A stretch of DNA of 59,180 bases from Alphaproteobacteria bacterium (GTDB lineage: Bacteria > Pseudomonadota > Alphaproteobacteria > ATCC43930 > CGMCC-115725). The notes beneath the pieces were generated by a model, which was not told where the DNA came from, did no database searches, and was given only the letters and a program-made list of their open reading frames with translations. Positions 49,592 through 58,826 of the stretch are shown one piece after another; within the stretch, counting starts at the first letter, position 1, and each line of letters starts with the position of its first letter. Location: NCBI GenBank assembly GCA_021325525.1, contig JAJPHB010000088.1, forward strand, positions 1 through 59,180. The letters run 5' to 3'. The position numbers and the translations under genes are program-made.

Positions 49592-50236
49592 CTACCCCTT
49601 CGCCCATTCCTCGCGAAGGATGGCGAAGAGGACGTGATCCTGCCATTTGCCGTCGATGCAAAGATATTTCTTGGCGTAGCCTTCCTCGCGAAAGCCGACC
49701 TTGGCCAGAAGACCGCGGCTCGGGATGTTGGTCGGCAGGCAGGCCGCCTCGACGCGGTGCAGGCGCAGCTTCTGGAAGGCGAAATCGAGAGTGAGGCGCA
49801 ACGCCTCCGTCATGTGGCCCTGGCGAGCGTGGCGCTCGCCGATCCAATAGCCGAGGCTGGCGGTTTCGGCGACGCCGCGCCGCACATGGCTGAGGCCGAT
49901 GCCGCCGAGGATCGTCTCGTCGGATTTCCGGAAGATGAAGAGGCTGTAACCCTGATCGGTCCGCCAATCCATGGCGTAGCGGGCGATGCGGCGACGGAAA
50001 GAGGCGCGGCCCAGCGCATCCGAAGGCCAGCTCGGCTCCCAGGGCGCGAGGAAGTCGCGCGAGGCGCTGCGGAGCTCGGCCCAGGCCTGCCAATCGCCGC
50101 GCTCGGGCGGTCGCAGCATCACCCGCTCGCCGATGACGCGAAGCGGCGGCGGCTGCAGGTTGAAAAGACGCGGCAGCTGCAGCAGCTCCGAGGCGGTCGC
50201 CCGCGGCGATGGCCGCTTGTCACGCAAAGCGCGCAC
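49592..50236 (-). CDS. GNAT acetyltransferase, RimJ/RimL-like
   Basis: Transfers acetyl from acetyl-CoA, possibly to a ribosomal protein N-terminus. About 214 residues. VMLRPPERGDWQAWAELR opens the fold, then FRKSDETILGGIGLSHVRRG, SLGYWIGERHARQGHMTEALRL (the acetyl-CoA pyrophosphate loop, R-x-x-G-x-M), LHRVEAACLPTNIPSRGLLAKVGF and GKWQDHVLFAILREEW. No ATG precedes the domain outside the upstream gene. GTG at 50236 or TTG at 50227, both overlapping the end of the M16 peptidase gene, are the best starts. The gene is likely coupled to thrC and the peptidase. Confidence 0.85.
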   Translation of the reverse strand: MRALRDKRPSPRATASELLQLPRLFNLQPPPLRVIGERVMLRPPERGDWQAWAELRSASRDFLAPWEPSWPSDALGRASFRRRIARYAMDWRTDQGYSLFIFRKSDETILGGIGLSHVRRGVAETASLGYWIGERHARQGHMTEALRLTLDFAFQKLRLHRVEAACLPTNIPSRGLLAKVGFREEGYAKKYLCIDGKWQDHVLFAILREEWAKG

Positions 50237-51476
50237 TGATGCGATCGAAATGCTCGAGGCGGCCGATTTGGCCGAGCGCGGTGAAGGTTGGCCGACTCGC
50301 GGTGATGCGCCTGGCAACGCGCTTCACCGCCTCGTTGTCGACGGCTTCGATACGCGCCACGATATCGGCGACGTCGAGGAGCTCGTCATAGACGAGAAGG
50401 TGCTGCGCCAGCTGCTCGCAGCGCGCCGAGGTGCTCTCCAGCGACATGAGGATGCCGGCCTTGAGCTGCGCCCGCGCGCGCTTCAGCTCGGCGGCGCCGA
50501 GCCCGTCGCCGATGCGCCGGATCTCATCGCACATGGCCGGCATCAGCTCGGAGACCTCCTCGGGCCCGGTGCCGGCATAGACGCCGAAGAGGCCGGCGTC
50601 GCGATAGCCATGCGCGAAGGAATAGATGGAATAGACGAGGCCACGCTTCTCGCGGATCTCCTGAAAGAGCCGCGAGGACATGCCGCCGCCCAGCGCCGTC
50701 GACAGCACCGAGGCGGCGTAGTAGTCGGGATCCTTGTAGGAGAGGCCGGCAAAGCCCAGCACGACATGCACTTGCTCGAGGTCGCGCTGCTCGCGCCGGT
50801 CGCCGCCGATATAGATGGCGGGCTCGGTGCGCGCGGCGCTCTCATGCGGCAGGCCGGAGAAGGCGCGCGCCGCATGGTCGGCGAGCGCCTCGGGATCGAC
50901 CTTGCCGGCGGCGGCGAGCACCATGCGCGGCGCCGCATAGTTCTGGCGGAGATATCCGGCGACGCTGTCGCGCGGCACGCTCTGGATGATCTCCGGCCGG
51001 CCGAGGACGGGCCGCCCCATCGCTTGATCGGGAAAGGCGCGCTCCTGGAAGAGATCGAAGATGATGTCGTCGGGCGTATCGTTGGCCTGTCCGATTTCCT
51101 GGAGGATGACGGCGCGCTCGCGGTCGAGCTCGGCAGGATCGAAGATCGAGTTCTGGAGAATGTCGGCGAGGATGTCGACCGCCAGCGGGACATCCTCTTT
51201 CAGCACCTTGGCGTAATAGGCGGTGTGCTCGCGCGACGTGTAGGCGTTGAGATGGCCGCCGACCGCCTCGATCTCCTCGGCGATGGCGAGGGCCGAGCGG
51301 CGCTCGGTGCCCTTGAACGCCATGTGCTCCAGGAGATGAGCAACGCCGTTGATGTCGGCCGGCTCGTGCCGCGTTCCGACATCGACCCAGACGCCGAGCG
51401 AAACCGTCTCGACCGCATCCATCCGGTCGGTCACGACGCGAAAGCCGCTCGGCAGGGTGGTGAGGTGAACGCTCAT
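50220..51476 (-). CDS. M16-family zinc metallopeptidase
   Basis: A 418-residue pitrilysin/MPP-like peptidase. The inverted zinc motif HLLEH (His47, Glu50, His51) and Glu127 exactly 76 residues later complete the HxxEH-x76-E signature, so it should be active. GGHLNAYTSREHTAYYAKVL and the C-terminal half with REKRGLVYSIYSF are conserved. No signal peptide, so it is a cytosolic peptidase like the rhizobial MPP-beta relatives. ATG at 51476 overlaps the stop of thrC, a very common alphaproteobacterial pairing. Confidence 0.93.
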   Translation of the reverse strand: MSVHLTTLPSGFRVVTDRMDAVETVSLGVWVDVGTRHEPADINGVAHLLEHMAFKGTERRSALAIAEEIEAVGGHLNAYTSREHTAYYAKVLKEDVPLAVDILADILQNSIFDPAELDRERAVILQEIGQANDTPDDIIFDLFQERAFPDQAMGRPVLGRPEIIQSVPRDSVAGYLRQNYAAPRMVLAAAGKVDPEALADHAARAFSGLPHESAARTEPAIYIGGDRREQRDLEQVHVVLGFAGLSYKDPDYYAASVLSTALGGGMSSRLFQEIREKRGLVYSIYSFAHGYRDAGLFGVYAGTGPEEVSELMPAMCDEIRRIGDGLGAAELKRARAQLKAGILMSLESTSARCEQLAQHLLVYDELLDVADIVARIEAVDNEAVKRVARRITASRPTFTALGQIGRLEHFDRISARFA

Positions 51477-52921
51477 GCGGCGCCTCCCGCGCGCCGGCGA
51501 CGGCCGTCCTCGACCGGCCGAGCATGGGCGCGCACGAATTCCTCGACGGCGTTGAGGTCGTTCGGCAACAGGGTCACCCGCTCTTGCCGCTCCATGAGGT
51601 CGGCGAGGATCGGCGGCAGCGACGGGCGAATGCCCGTCGCGGCTTCGACGGCATCGGGAAATTTCGCGGGATGGGCGCAAGCGAGGGCGACGATCGGGGC
51701 GCCGGACTGCCGCGCCGCCATGCGCGCCGCCGCCACCGCCACCGCGCTGTGCGGATCCAGAAGCTCGCCGCTGCGCCGCCAAGTCGCGGCGATCGTCGCC
51801 CGCGTCTCCTCGTCATCGACACGGCAGGAGGCGAAGAGCCGCGTCGCCTCGCGCCATTCCGCGGCGCTCGCCGGCAAGGTTCCGGTCGCACGAAACGCGC
51901 GCATCGCCGCGGCCACGGCGGCGCCGTCGCCGCCCTTCAGCTCGAAGAGGAAGCGCTCGAAATTGCTCGACACCTGGATGTCCATGCTCGGACTCAAGGA
52001 GGGCTCGACGGTGCCGATCGTCATGCGGCCCGTCGCGAAGAAGCGCGCCAGAATGTCGTTGCGGTTGGTGCCGATGACAAGCGCGGCGACCGGCAAGCCC
52101 ATGCGGCGCGCGATATGCGCCGCGTAGACATTGCCGAAATTGCCGGTCGGCACCGCGAAGGCGATGTCGCGCCGCGGCGCTCCCAAAGCGACCGCGGCGG
52201 CAAAATAATAGACGGTCTGCGCCAGGATACGCGCCCAGTTGATCGAGTTGACGGCGGAGAGATTGTGCGCGTCGCGGAAGGCGGCATCGGCGAACATCGC
52301 CTTCACCAGATCCTGGCAATCATCGAAGGTGCCGTCGATGGCGATGGCATGGACATTGGCCGATGGCACCGTCGTCATTTGCCGGCGCTGCACCTCGGAG
52401 ATGCGATCGCGGGGATAGAGGATGAAGATGTCGACGGCGTCGCGGTCGCGGCATGCCTCGATCGCTGCCGAGCCGGTATCGCCCGATGTCGCACCGATGA
52501 TCGTCACGCGCTCGCCGCGCTCGCGCAGCACCGCGTCGAAGAGCCGGCCCACGACCTGCAGAGCGTAATCCTTGAAGGCAAGGGTGGGGCCGTGAAAGAG
52601 TTCGAGCAGCCACAGGCCGGCGTCGAGCTGCTTCAGCGGCGCCACCGCGGCATGCGAGAAGCCCCGATAGGACTCGGCAAGGAGCGGCGCCAGCGCTGCC
52701 GCGCCGAGCCTTTCGCCGATAAAGGCGCCGATGATCCGCGCCGCGACGGCGGCGTAGTCTTGTCCTGCGAGAGCCGCGATCTCGTCAGGCGTCAGGACCG
52801 GCACGCGGTCCGGCACGTATAGCCCGCCATCGGGGGCGAGCCCGGCGAGCAGCACCTCGGCAAAGTCGAGCGGCGCCGCGGCGGCGGCCTCACGGGTACT
52901 GCGGTAGCGCGGAAAGCTCAT
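51473..52921 (-). CDS. thrC: Threonine synthase
   Basis: Converts O-phosphohomoserine to threonine with pyridoxal phosphate. The 482-residue product has DGGLYVPDRVPVL, the PLP lysine Lys117 in HGPTLAFKDYALQ, TIIGATSGDTGSAAIEA (phosphate loop) and AVPTGNFGNVYAAHIARRMG. Length fits the long class of bacterial ThrC. ATG at 52921 (MSFPRYRST) is chosen; GTG directly before it is possible. Its stop overlaps the M16 peptidase start. Upstream 52922-53085 separates it from a divergent small gene. Confidence 0.94.
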   Translation of the reverse strand: MSFPRYRSTREAAAAAPLDFAEVLLAGLAPDGGLYVPDRVPVLTPDEIAALAGQDYAAVAARIIGAFIGERLGAAALAPLLAESYRGFSHAAVAPLKQLDAGLWLLELFHGPTLAFKDYALQVVGRLFDAVLRERGERVTIIGATSGDTGSAAIEACRDRDAVDIFILYPRDRISEVQRRQMTTVPSANVHAIAIDGTFDDCQDLVKAMFADAAFRDAHNLSAVNSINWARILAQTVYYFAAAVALGAPRRDIAFAVPTGNFGNVYAAHIARRMGLPVAALVIGTNRNDILARFFATGRMTIGTVEPSLSPSMDIQVSSNFERFLFELKGGDGAAVAAAMRAFRATGTLPASAAEWREATRLFASCRVDDEETRATIAATWRRSGELLDPHSAVAVAAARMAARQSGAPIVALACAHPAKFPDAVEAATGIRPSLPPILADLMERQERVTLLPNDLNAVEEFVRAHARPVEDGRRRRAGGAA

Positions 52922-53085
52922 CACGATCGAACCATCAGAGGATGGAAGGTATCCCCGCAGCACCCATGGCCGCAACAGCCGAGCGGCGCTTTGCGCCATA
53001 GCTGTGAAGTGCTTCACACCGCTCGCCGCTCCGAGGCGCCTATGGTGCGGACGTCATCCTCCGCGAAGCGCAAAGGGGGCGCGCG

Positions 53086-53316
53086 ATGGAATTTCGCGAG
53101 GACATTTCGCCGAGCATCTATCGGTTTCCCGAATTCCTGCGCTACCACGCCCTGCGCCTGCGGCGTGCCTGCCGCGCGGCGTTGAGAGCAAGCCTCGCCC
53201 AGGCGATCCCGCCGGGCGGGTCATCGACCGGCAATCCGGCGCAGCAAATCCTCGGCGCCTGGAGCCTCGCCGGGATCGTCGCGCTGCTTGCCCTCGGCAT
53301 CGCGCTCATATCGTGA
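53086..53316 (+). CDS. Small tail-anchored hypothetical protein
   Basis: A 76-residue product: an N-terminal helical basic part (RFPEFLRYHALRLRRACRAAL) and a C-terminal membrane helix (ILGAWSLAGIVALLALGIALIS) that ends the protein. AAGGGGGC precedes ATG at 53086. It is divergent from thrC and convergent with the Crp/Fnr gene, 9 bases from its end. Unknown function; composition and ribosome site support coding. Confidence 0.55.
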   Translation: MEFREDISPSIYRFPEFLRYHALRLRRACRAALRASLAQAIPPGGSSTGNPAQQILGAWSLAGIVALLALGIALIS

Positions 53317-53325
53317 GCGGCGCGC

Positions 53326-54048
53326 TTACGCCGGCGGGTCGGCGATGGCGCGCAGCGCTGTCTCGTCGCGCAGGAGGATGCGGCCCTCCTCGACCGCGAC
53401 CAGCCCCTCGATCTGCCATTGCCGCAACTGCTTGTTGATGCTCTCGCGCGACATGCCGACGCGGGTTCCGAGCTCGCGCTGCGAGAGCCGCGTTGCGATC
53501 CGCAATCCGCTCGCGCTGCGCTCGCCCCCCTCCTCCGCGAGCTCCAGAAGCTTCTTGGCAAGGCGCGAGGGCAGGTCGCGGAACAGCATGTCTTCGACTT
53601 GTTCCGTGGTCCGCCGCAGCCTCTCGCAAAGTACCGAAATGAGGCGGAGGGCGACCTCGGGATTGTTGCGCAGAAACGGCACGAAGCTGCGCCGTTCGAT
53701 GACGAGGAGCTCGCACGCGCACTGGGCCACGGCGTCGGCCGACCGCTCCTTGCCATCGAGCAGCGCGATTTCGCCGAAGATTTCGCCCTCGCGCATCGTG
53801 TTGAGCACGATCTCGCGGCCGTCGGGCGCGGGCGCGCTGATGCGGACTTCGCCCTTGAGGACGGCCATCATGCCGGTTCCGGGCGAGGATTTGAGGAAGA
53901 TCACCTCGCCGGCGCGATAGCGTGCGACGCGCGCCTGCGCGAGGAGCTGGTCGATTTCCGATTCGGTGAGCTGGCCGAAGAGCGCGTGGCTTTTGAGAAT
54001 GGCACGCCGGTCGAGCGGCGTCGCCGCCATTCGAACCGTGTTCGGCAT
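53326..54048 (-). CDS. Crp/Fnr-family transcriptional regulator
   Basis: A 240-residue regulator with an N-terminal cyclic-nucleotide-binding beta barrel (about 25-125; RYRAGEVIFLKSSPGTGMMAVLKGEV and GEIFGEIALLDGKERSADAVA) and a C-terminal winged helix (about 155-225) with LSQRELGTRVGMSRESINKQLRQW. There is no N-terminal cysteine cluster, so it is not an oxygen-sensing Fnr. The GEIALLDG-x-RSA cassette is compatible with cAMP binding. GGGAGGC precedes ATG at 54048. A cyclase at 3246 in this window could be a distant partner, but this is speculation. Confidence 0.9.
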   Translation of the reverse strand: MPNTVRMAATPLDRRAILKSHALFGQLTESEIDQLLAQARVARYRAGEVIFLKSSPGTGMMAVLKGEVRISAPAPDGREIVLNTMREGEIFGEIALLDGKERSADAVAQCACELLVIERRSFVPFLRNNPEVALRLISVLCERLRRTTEQVEDMLFRDLPSRLAKKLLELAEEGGERSASGLRIATRLSQRELGTRVGMSRESINKQLRQWQIEGLVAVEEGRILLRDETALRAIADPPA

Positions 54049-54184
54049 CAGAGCCTCCCGGTCAGAATTGCCCGCCCCCCGGCGCTCTTTTAGGTTGCCT
54101 CCGATCGCGGTGCAACAACAACGAGGATACGGCTCTGCCGATCGCAACCTATTGGAGCATTCCTTCGCGGCCTTGCTCGCATCG

Positions 54185-55675
54185 TCATGCGGCGAGGTAA
54201 CGCCCCTCAAGGTGGCGGCGGTAGATGGCGGCGTCGAGCGGTCGTCCGGTCGCCGCCTCGATGAGCTCGGCCGCCGGCAACAGCGAGCCCTTGCCGTGAA
54301 TATTGGTGCGCAGCCAGGAAAGGAGCGGCGCGAAATCGCCTCGCGCGATGCCGGGGAGGATCGCGGGATCGGCGCGCTTGGCGGCATCGAAGAGCTGCGC
54401 CGCGATCATCGCGCCCAAGGTGTAGGTCGGAAAATAGGCGAAGGCGCCATCATACCAGTGGATGTCCTGCAGGCAGCCTCGGCGGTCGTCGGGCGGGACG
54501 ATGCCGACGAGATCGCGCATGCCCGCGTTCCAGGCGCCAGGGAGGTCGGCGACCGCGAGATCGCCGGCGAGCAGGGCCCGCTCGAGGCGGTAGCGCAGAA
54601 TGACATGGGCGGGATAGGTCACCTCGTCGGCATCGACGCGAATGAAGCCGCGCGCGACGCGCGTGTTGAGGCGGTAGAGGTTGTCGGCATCCCAGTCCGG
54701 GCCGCTGCCGGCGAAGGCCTCGCGCAGCACCGGCGCCACGAACTCCGTGAATTCGCGGCTGCGGCAGGCCTGCATTTCGACGAGCAGGGATTGGCTCTCA
54801 TGGACGGCCATGCCGCGCGCTTCGCCGACCGGCTGGCGCCGCCAGGCGGCAGGCAGGCCGCGCTCGTAGAGCGCATGGCCGGTCTCGTGCAGGACGCCCA
54901 TCAGGGCCTGGCGGAAATCGGTTTCGTCGTAGCGGGTCGTGATGCGGACGTCGTCAGGCGTGCCGCCGCAGAAGGGATGGAGGCTGACATCGAGCCGGCC
55001 ATGCGCGAAATCGAAGCCGAGGCGCTCCATGAGGCGGACCGCGAGGGCGCGCTGCCGCTCGACCGGGAAGGGGCCGGCCGGCTCGCGCGGCGGCGGCGCC
55101 GCGGCCTGGCGGTCGAGGACGCGGCCGATGAGATCCGGGAGGCTCTCGGCCAAGGACGCGAAGAGGCGGTCGATGGCTGCCGTCTCGGCGCCCGGCTCGT
55201 ATTGGTCGAGCAAGGCCTCGTATGGGGACTTGCCGAGGCGGGCCGCTTTTGCCGCGGCGGCCTCGCGCGTCAGCTCGAGGACGCGCGACAGAGCCGGCAT
55301 GACGGCGGCGAAGTCGTTGGCCGGCCGCGCCTTGCGCCAGATCTGCTCGCATTCCGAGGCGGCGCGCGACAAGGCATCGACGAGATCGGCCGGAACCGCG
55401 GTCGCGTGCAGCCATTGCCGCCGCATCTCGCGGAGATTGGCGCGCTGCCAGGCGTCGAGATCATTCTGCTGCTCGGCCGCATCGAGGAGGTCGCCGACGG
55501 CCGGATGGGTCAGCGCCTCATGCGCCAGCACCTTCAGCGTCGCGAGCTGCTCGGCGCGCGCCTCGGCCCCGCCGGGCGGCATCTGCGCCGCGCTGTCCCA
55601 TTGCAGCATGCCGGCTGCCTCGCCGATCGCGCCGAGCCGGCGAAAACGCTTCTCCAGGTCGCGATAGGCCGTCAT
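54185..55675 (-). CDS. M32-family metallocarboxypeptidase (Taq type)
   Basis: A 496-residue cytosolic zinc carboxypeptidase that removes C-terminal residues. His263-Glu264-x-x-His267 (VLHETGHALYE) and Glu293 in MAVHESQSLL form the metal and catalytic site. The family motifs HPFCGGTPDDVRITTRY and VDADEVTYPAHVILRY are present. Full length and probably active. It starts 13 bases downstream of the surf1 stop, so it may be transcribed with the oxidase genes. Bases 54049-54184 upstream of the Crp gene show no feature. Confidence 0.94.
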   Translation of the reverse strand: MTAYRDLEKRFRRLGAIGEAAGMLQWDSAAQMPPGGAEARAEQLATLKVLAHEALTHPAVGDLLDAAEQQNDLDAWQRANLREMRRQWLHATAVPADLVDALSRAASECEQIWRKARPANDFAAVMPALSRVLELTREAAAAKAARLGKSPYEALLDQYEPGAETAAIDRLFASLAESLPDLIGRVLDRQAAAPPPREPAGPFPVERQRALAVRLMERLGFDFAHGRLDVSLHPFCGGTPDDVRITTRYDETDFRQALMGVLHETGHALYERGLPAAWRRQPVGEARGMAVHESQSLLVEMQACRSREFTEFVAPVLREAFAGSGPDWDADNLYRLNTRVARGFIRVDADEVTYPAHVILRYRLERALLAGDLAVADLPGAWNAGMRDLVGIVPPDDRRGCLQDIHWYDGAFAYFPTYTLGAMIAAQLFDAAKRADPAILPGIARGDFAPLLSWLRTNIHGKGSLLPAAELIEAATGRPLDAAIYRRHLEGRYLAA

Positions 55676-55688
55676 CGCCGAGATCCCG

Positions 55689-56405
55689 TCACTGCGGCGC
55701 CACGGCGCCTTTGCGATGATAGAGGAGATAGACCACGACGAGGCCGGCTGCGAGCGAGAACCAGGTGATGGCGTATTGCAGATGGTCGTTCGGCAGCTCG
55801 GTTCGCGTCACGCCGCCCTTGGGCCAGCCGCCGGGATTGGGCGCGGGGCCGGCATCGACATAGAAGGGCAGGACGCGGTCGAGGCCGCCGCAACGGGCCA
55901 TGGCCGGAATGTCGATCCAGAACCAATAGTCGATGTCGCAGCGATTGTCCGGCACGAACCAGTTCGGCCGGCCGGCGGGCGGCAGGCGGAGAAGCCCTTC
56001 GACCGTGACCGGACCCGCGATCTCGCCGGCGGCACGCTTCGAGGGGTCCTTGAGACCAGCATCGATCCAACCGCGATTGACGAGGAGGACCGCGCCGTCG
56101 GCAAGGCGCAGCGGCGTCACGACCTGATATCCCGTGACCCCCGCATCGTTGCTGGCGCCGAGGAAGAACTCGTGCTGGTGCAGGAATTCGCCCGTCGCGC
56201 GGACATGGCGGAATTCCATGCCGCGCGCCGCGGCGAGGTCCGTCGGCAGGGCCGCCGTCGGTGCGGCAAGCGCGGCGGCACGCGCCTCGATCAAGCCCTC
56301 CTTCCAGTGCAAGCGCTCGATCTGCCAGACGCCAAGGCCGATCAGCAGGATGAAGATGGGGAGCGCGGTGACGGTGGGCCAGAAAGCGGGGCGAAAGCGG
56401 GACAA
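55689..56405 (-). CDS. SURF1-family cytochrome oxidase assembly protein
   Basis: Inner-membrane protein that aids heme a delivery into oxidase subunit I. About 238 residues. Two membrane helices (near 9-27 and 210-230) frame a periplasmic domain with the SURF1 signatures WQIERLHWKEGLIEAR, GYQVVTPLRLADGAVLLVNRGWI and PNDHLQYAITWFSLA. No ATG precedes the first helix; TTG at 56405, with AGGG upstream, is the likely start. It lies 20 bases after the DUF983 gene. Confidence 0.9.
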   Translation of the reverse strand: MSRFRPAFWPTVTALPIFILLIGLGVWQIERLHWKEGLIEARAAALAAPTAALPTDLAAARGMEFRHVRATGEFLHQHEFFLGASNDAGVTGYQVVTPLRLADGAVLLVNRGWIDAGLKDPSKRAAGEIAGPVTVEGLLRLPPAGRPNWFVPDNRCDIDYWFWIDIPAMARCGGLDRVLPFYVDAGPAPNPGGWPKGGVTRTELPNDHLQYAITWFSLAAGLVVVYLLYHRKGAVAPQ

Positions 56406-56425
56406 GGGAGACCCTGATGACGGTT

Positions 56426-56818
56426 CTATGACGCCGGGCGGCCGCCCTCGGGGCCGCCGCCCAGCGCCAAATGGCGGTATTGCATCGCGATCATCCCGGC
56501 CTTCAGCGGGCGCAACAGGGCGATGGCGCCGCCGAGCGTCGCCGGCAGCCACAGGACGATGTGCACCCAGATCGGCGGGGCAAAGACGAGTTCAAGGGTT
56601 GCGGCGAGGCCGACGACCACGGCGCCCAGCAGCAGGATGACGAAAACGGCGGGTCCGTCGCCCGCATCCTGAGCCGAGAGGTCGAGGCCGCAGACGGCGC
56701 AGCGCGGGGCGACGGCGAGAAGTCCGTCGAAGACCGGCCCCTCGCCGCAGCGCGGACAGCGGCACCGGAGCGCCGCTCTCAGCGGCGGGATCGGCGGGGT
56801 GCTCCCGAACTCGTGCAA
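56426..56818 (-). CDS. DUF983-family zinc-ribbon membrane protein
   Basis: A 130-residue protein: an N-terminal zinc ribbon with Cys21/Cys24 and Cys40/Cys43 (CPRCGEGPVFDGLL...CAVCGLDL), then two membrane helices (about 56-76 and 82-103). Alphaproteobacterial oxidase operons often carry this gene between ctaE and surf1, implying a role in oxidase assembly, not shown experimentally as far as I know. The start seems to be TTG at 56818, since no ATG or GTG precedes the zinc ribbon after the ctaE stop. Confidence 0.85.
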   Translation of the reverse strand: MHEFGSTPPIPPLRAALRCRCPRCGEGPVFDGLLAVAPRCAVCGLDLSAQDAGDGPAVFVILLLGAVVVGLAATLELVFAPPIWVHIVLWLPATLGGAIALLRPLKAGMIAMQYRHLALGGGPEGGRPAS

Positions 56819-56840
56819 TGCCTCGCCCGCCTGGCCGCGC

Positions 56841-57662
56841 TCACTCGATGGCGGGCGCCGTGCCGCCGCCCCACCAGTAGATGCACACGAAGAGGAAGAG
56901 CCAGACGACGTCGACGAAATGCCAGTACCACGCCGCCGCCTCGAAGCCGAAATGGTGGTCGGGCTTGAAGTGGCCGGCATAGGCGCGGAACCAGCAGACG
57001 ATGAGGAAGGTCGTGCCGATGATGACGTGGAAGCCGTGGAAACCCGTCGCCATGAAGAAGGTCGAGGGGAAGATGCCGTCCTTGAAGCCGAAAGCGGCAT
57101 GGCTGTATTCCCAGGCCTGAACGCCGGTGAAGCTGAGGCCGAGGAGGATCGTGAGGCCGAGTGCGAGGAGCACCGTCCTGCGCTCGCCCTCGAGCAGCGC
57201 CGCATGCGCCCAGGTGACGGTAGTGCCCGAGAGCAGCAGGATCATGGTGTTGAGGAACGGCAGCTCGAATGCCTCGAAGGGATGAATTCCCTTCGGCGGC
57301 CACACTCCGCCTACCGGGAACAGGCTCGAGTTGAAGAACGCCCAGAAGAAGGCAGCGAAGAACATCACCTCGGAGGCGATGAAGAGCGCCATCCCATAAC
57401 GCAGGCCGATCTGCACGACAGGCGTATGGAGATGCTGGAACGTTGCCTCCTTGATGACGTCGCGCCACCACGCGGCCATCATGGCGAGCACGGCGATGGC
57501 GCCGATGATGAGGAGCCAAGAGCCGTAATTGTGCATGTAGAGAACGCCGCCGACGGCGAGGGTCCCGGCACAGAAGGCTCCGATGAGCGGCCAGGGGCTC
57601 GGATCGACGAGATGGTACTGGTGCTTGGGGCCGTGCTGCACCACCGCATGCGTCTCGGTCAT
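56841..57662 (-). CDS. ctaE: Cytochrome c oxidase subunit III
   Basis: A 273-residue, seven-helix inner-membrane subunit of the aa3-type oxidase. It has [55 protein letters not shown] (with the conserved Glu), [30 protein letters not shown] and [17 protein letters not shown]. It is complete. Upstream lies coxF with only a 54-base gap, where ctaG (Cox11) would normally stand. Confidence 0.95.
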   Translation of the reverse strand: MTETHAVVQHGPKHQYHLVDPSPWPLIGAFCAGTLAVGGVLYMHNYGSWLLIIGAIAVLAMMAAWWRDVIKEATFQHLHTPVVQIGLRYGMALFIASEVMFFAAFFWAFFNSSLFPVGGVWPPKGIHPFEAFELPFLNTMILLLSGTTVTWAHAALLEGERRTVLLALGLTILLGLSFTGVQAWEYSHAAFGFKDGIFPSTFFMATGFHGFHVIIGTTFLIVCWFRAYAGHFKPDHHFGFEAAAWYWHFVDVVWLFLFVCIYWWGGGTAPAIE

Positions 57663-57716
57663 GATCTCAGCTCTGCTCTCTCATCCGGAGGAATATCGCC
57701 ATAACAACCCGGCATC

Positions 57717-57845
57717 TCAGCCCCCCATCCGTACGATCGCGAGCGCGTAGAAGAGGGCGACGAGCGCCAGCAGGACGGCAAGGAGGGCGCGGTTGCGCGC
57801 CCGGACGCGCCGCGCGCGGTCGTCCATCGCGGTCACCATCGTCAT
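57717..57845 (-). CDS. coxF: CoxF-like single-helix protein (42 residues)
   Basis: A 42-residue frame: MTMVTAMDDRARRVRARNRA, a helix LLAVLLALVALFYALAIV and the ending RMGG. The basic N-terminus, one membrane helix and the FYALAIVRMGG end are typical of small proteins encoded after ctaB in alphaproteobacterial oxidase clusters, and resemble the anchor of CtaG. AGGAG lies 9 bases before ATG at 57845. The ATG directly follows the ctaB stop (1 base). Confidence 0.75.
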   Translation of the reverse strand: MTMVTAMDDRARRVRARNRALLAVLLALVALFYALAIVRMGG

Positions 57846-57846
57846 T

Positions 57847-58806
57847 TCAGGCTCCTCCCGCCAGGCCCGGCAGCGTGCCGAGGATTCCGGGCGCCCGATC
57901 GAGGATCAGCGCGGCGAAGAGGAGGAACAGGTAAAGGATCGAGAAGCCGAACATCCGCTTGGCGGCGCCGTCGCCCTCGTCGTGCCAGACCCGGATCGCC
58001 GCCAGGGTGAAGGACAGGCTGAGCACCAAGGCCGCGGCTAGATAGACTGCCCCGGCGAGGCCGAGCCAAGCGGGCGCGACGGCGACAGGCCAGAGCAAGA
58101 AGGTGTAGAGCAGCATCTGCTTCTTGGTCTCGCGCGCCCCGGCGACCACCGGCATCATCGGCACGCCGGCTGCGGCGTAATCGCCGGCGCGGTAGAGCGA
58201 GAGCGCCCAGAAATGCGGCGGCGTCCAGAAGAAGATGAGGGCGAAGAGGACGAGCGCGCCGGTGCCGATGTCGCCCGTCACCGCCGCCCAGCCGACCATC
58301 GGCGGAAAGGCGCCGGCGGCGCCGCCGATGACGATGTTCTGCGGCGTCCGCCGCTTCAGCCAGACGGTATAGACGAAGACATAGAAGGCGATGGTGCCGG
58401 CGAGCAGCGCCGCCGCGACCCAGTTGAGGGCGAGCCCCATGATGATGACCGAGGCGGATGCCAAGACGCAGCCGAAGCCCAAGGCCTCGCCCGGCGCCAT
58501 GCGCCCGGCCGGCAGCGGCCGGTTGCGCGTCCGCCGCATCACCGCGTCGATGTCGCGGTCGTACCACATGTTGATGGCGCCCGACGCCCCGGCGCCGACC
58601 GCGATGCACAGCACCGCGACGGCCGCCAGGAAGGGGTGAATATGACCGGGCGCGAGATAGAGGCCGGCAAAGCCGGTGAAGACGACGAGCGACATGACGC
58701 GCGGCTTCAGCAGCGCGACGAAGTCGCCGACGCTCGGCCCCAGCGCCGCGGTGCCGGAGTCGAGGGTTCGGCTGGCGCCGAGATCGGCCGATGAGACAAT
58801 GGCCAC
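57847..58806 (-). CDS. ctaB: Protoheme IX farnesyltransferase (heme O synthase)
   Basis: Adds a farnesyl group to heme b to form heme O, the precursor of heme A for the oxidase. The 319-residue protein has about nine membrane helices and the UbiA-type Asp-rich motif [21 protein letters not shown], plus [29 protein letters not shown]. The start is GTG at 58806. It is 20 bases downstream of ctaD on the same strand and is followed by coxF. Confidence 0.94.
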   Translation of the reverse strand: MAIVSSADLGASRTLDSGTAALGPSVGDFVALLKPRVMSLVVFTGFAGLYLAPGHIHPFLAAVAVLCIAVGAGASGAINMWYDRDIDAVMRRTRNRPLPAGRMAPGEALGFGCVLASASVIIMGLALNWVAAALLAGTIAFYVFVYTVWLKRRTPQNIVIGGAAGAFPPMVGWAAVTGDIGTGALVLFALIFFWTPPHFWALSLYRAGDYAAAGVPMMPVVAGARETKKQMLLYTFLLWPVAVAPAWLGLAGAVYLAAALVLSLSFTLAAIRVWHDEGDGAAKRMFGFSILYLFLLFAALILDRAPGILGTLPGLAGGA

Positions 58807-58826
58807 GAAACGCGTCCTATCGCCGC

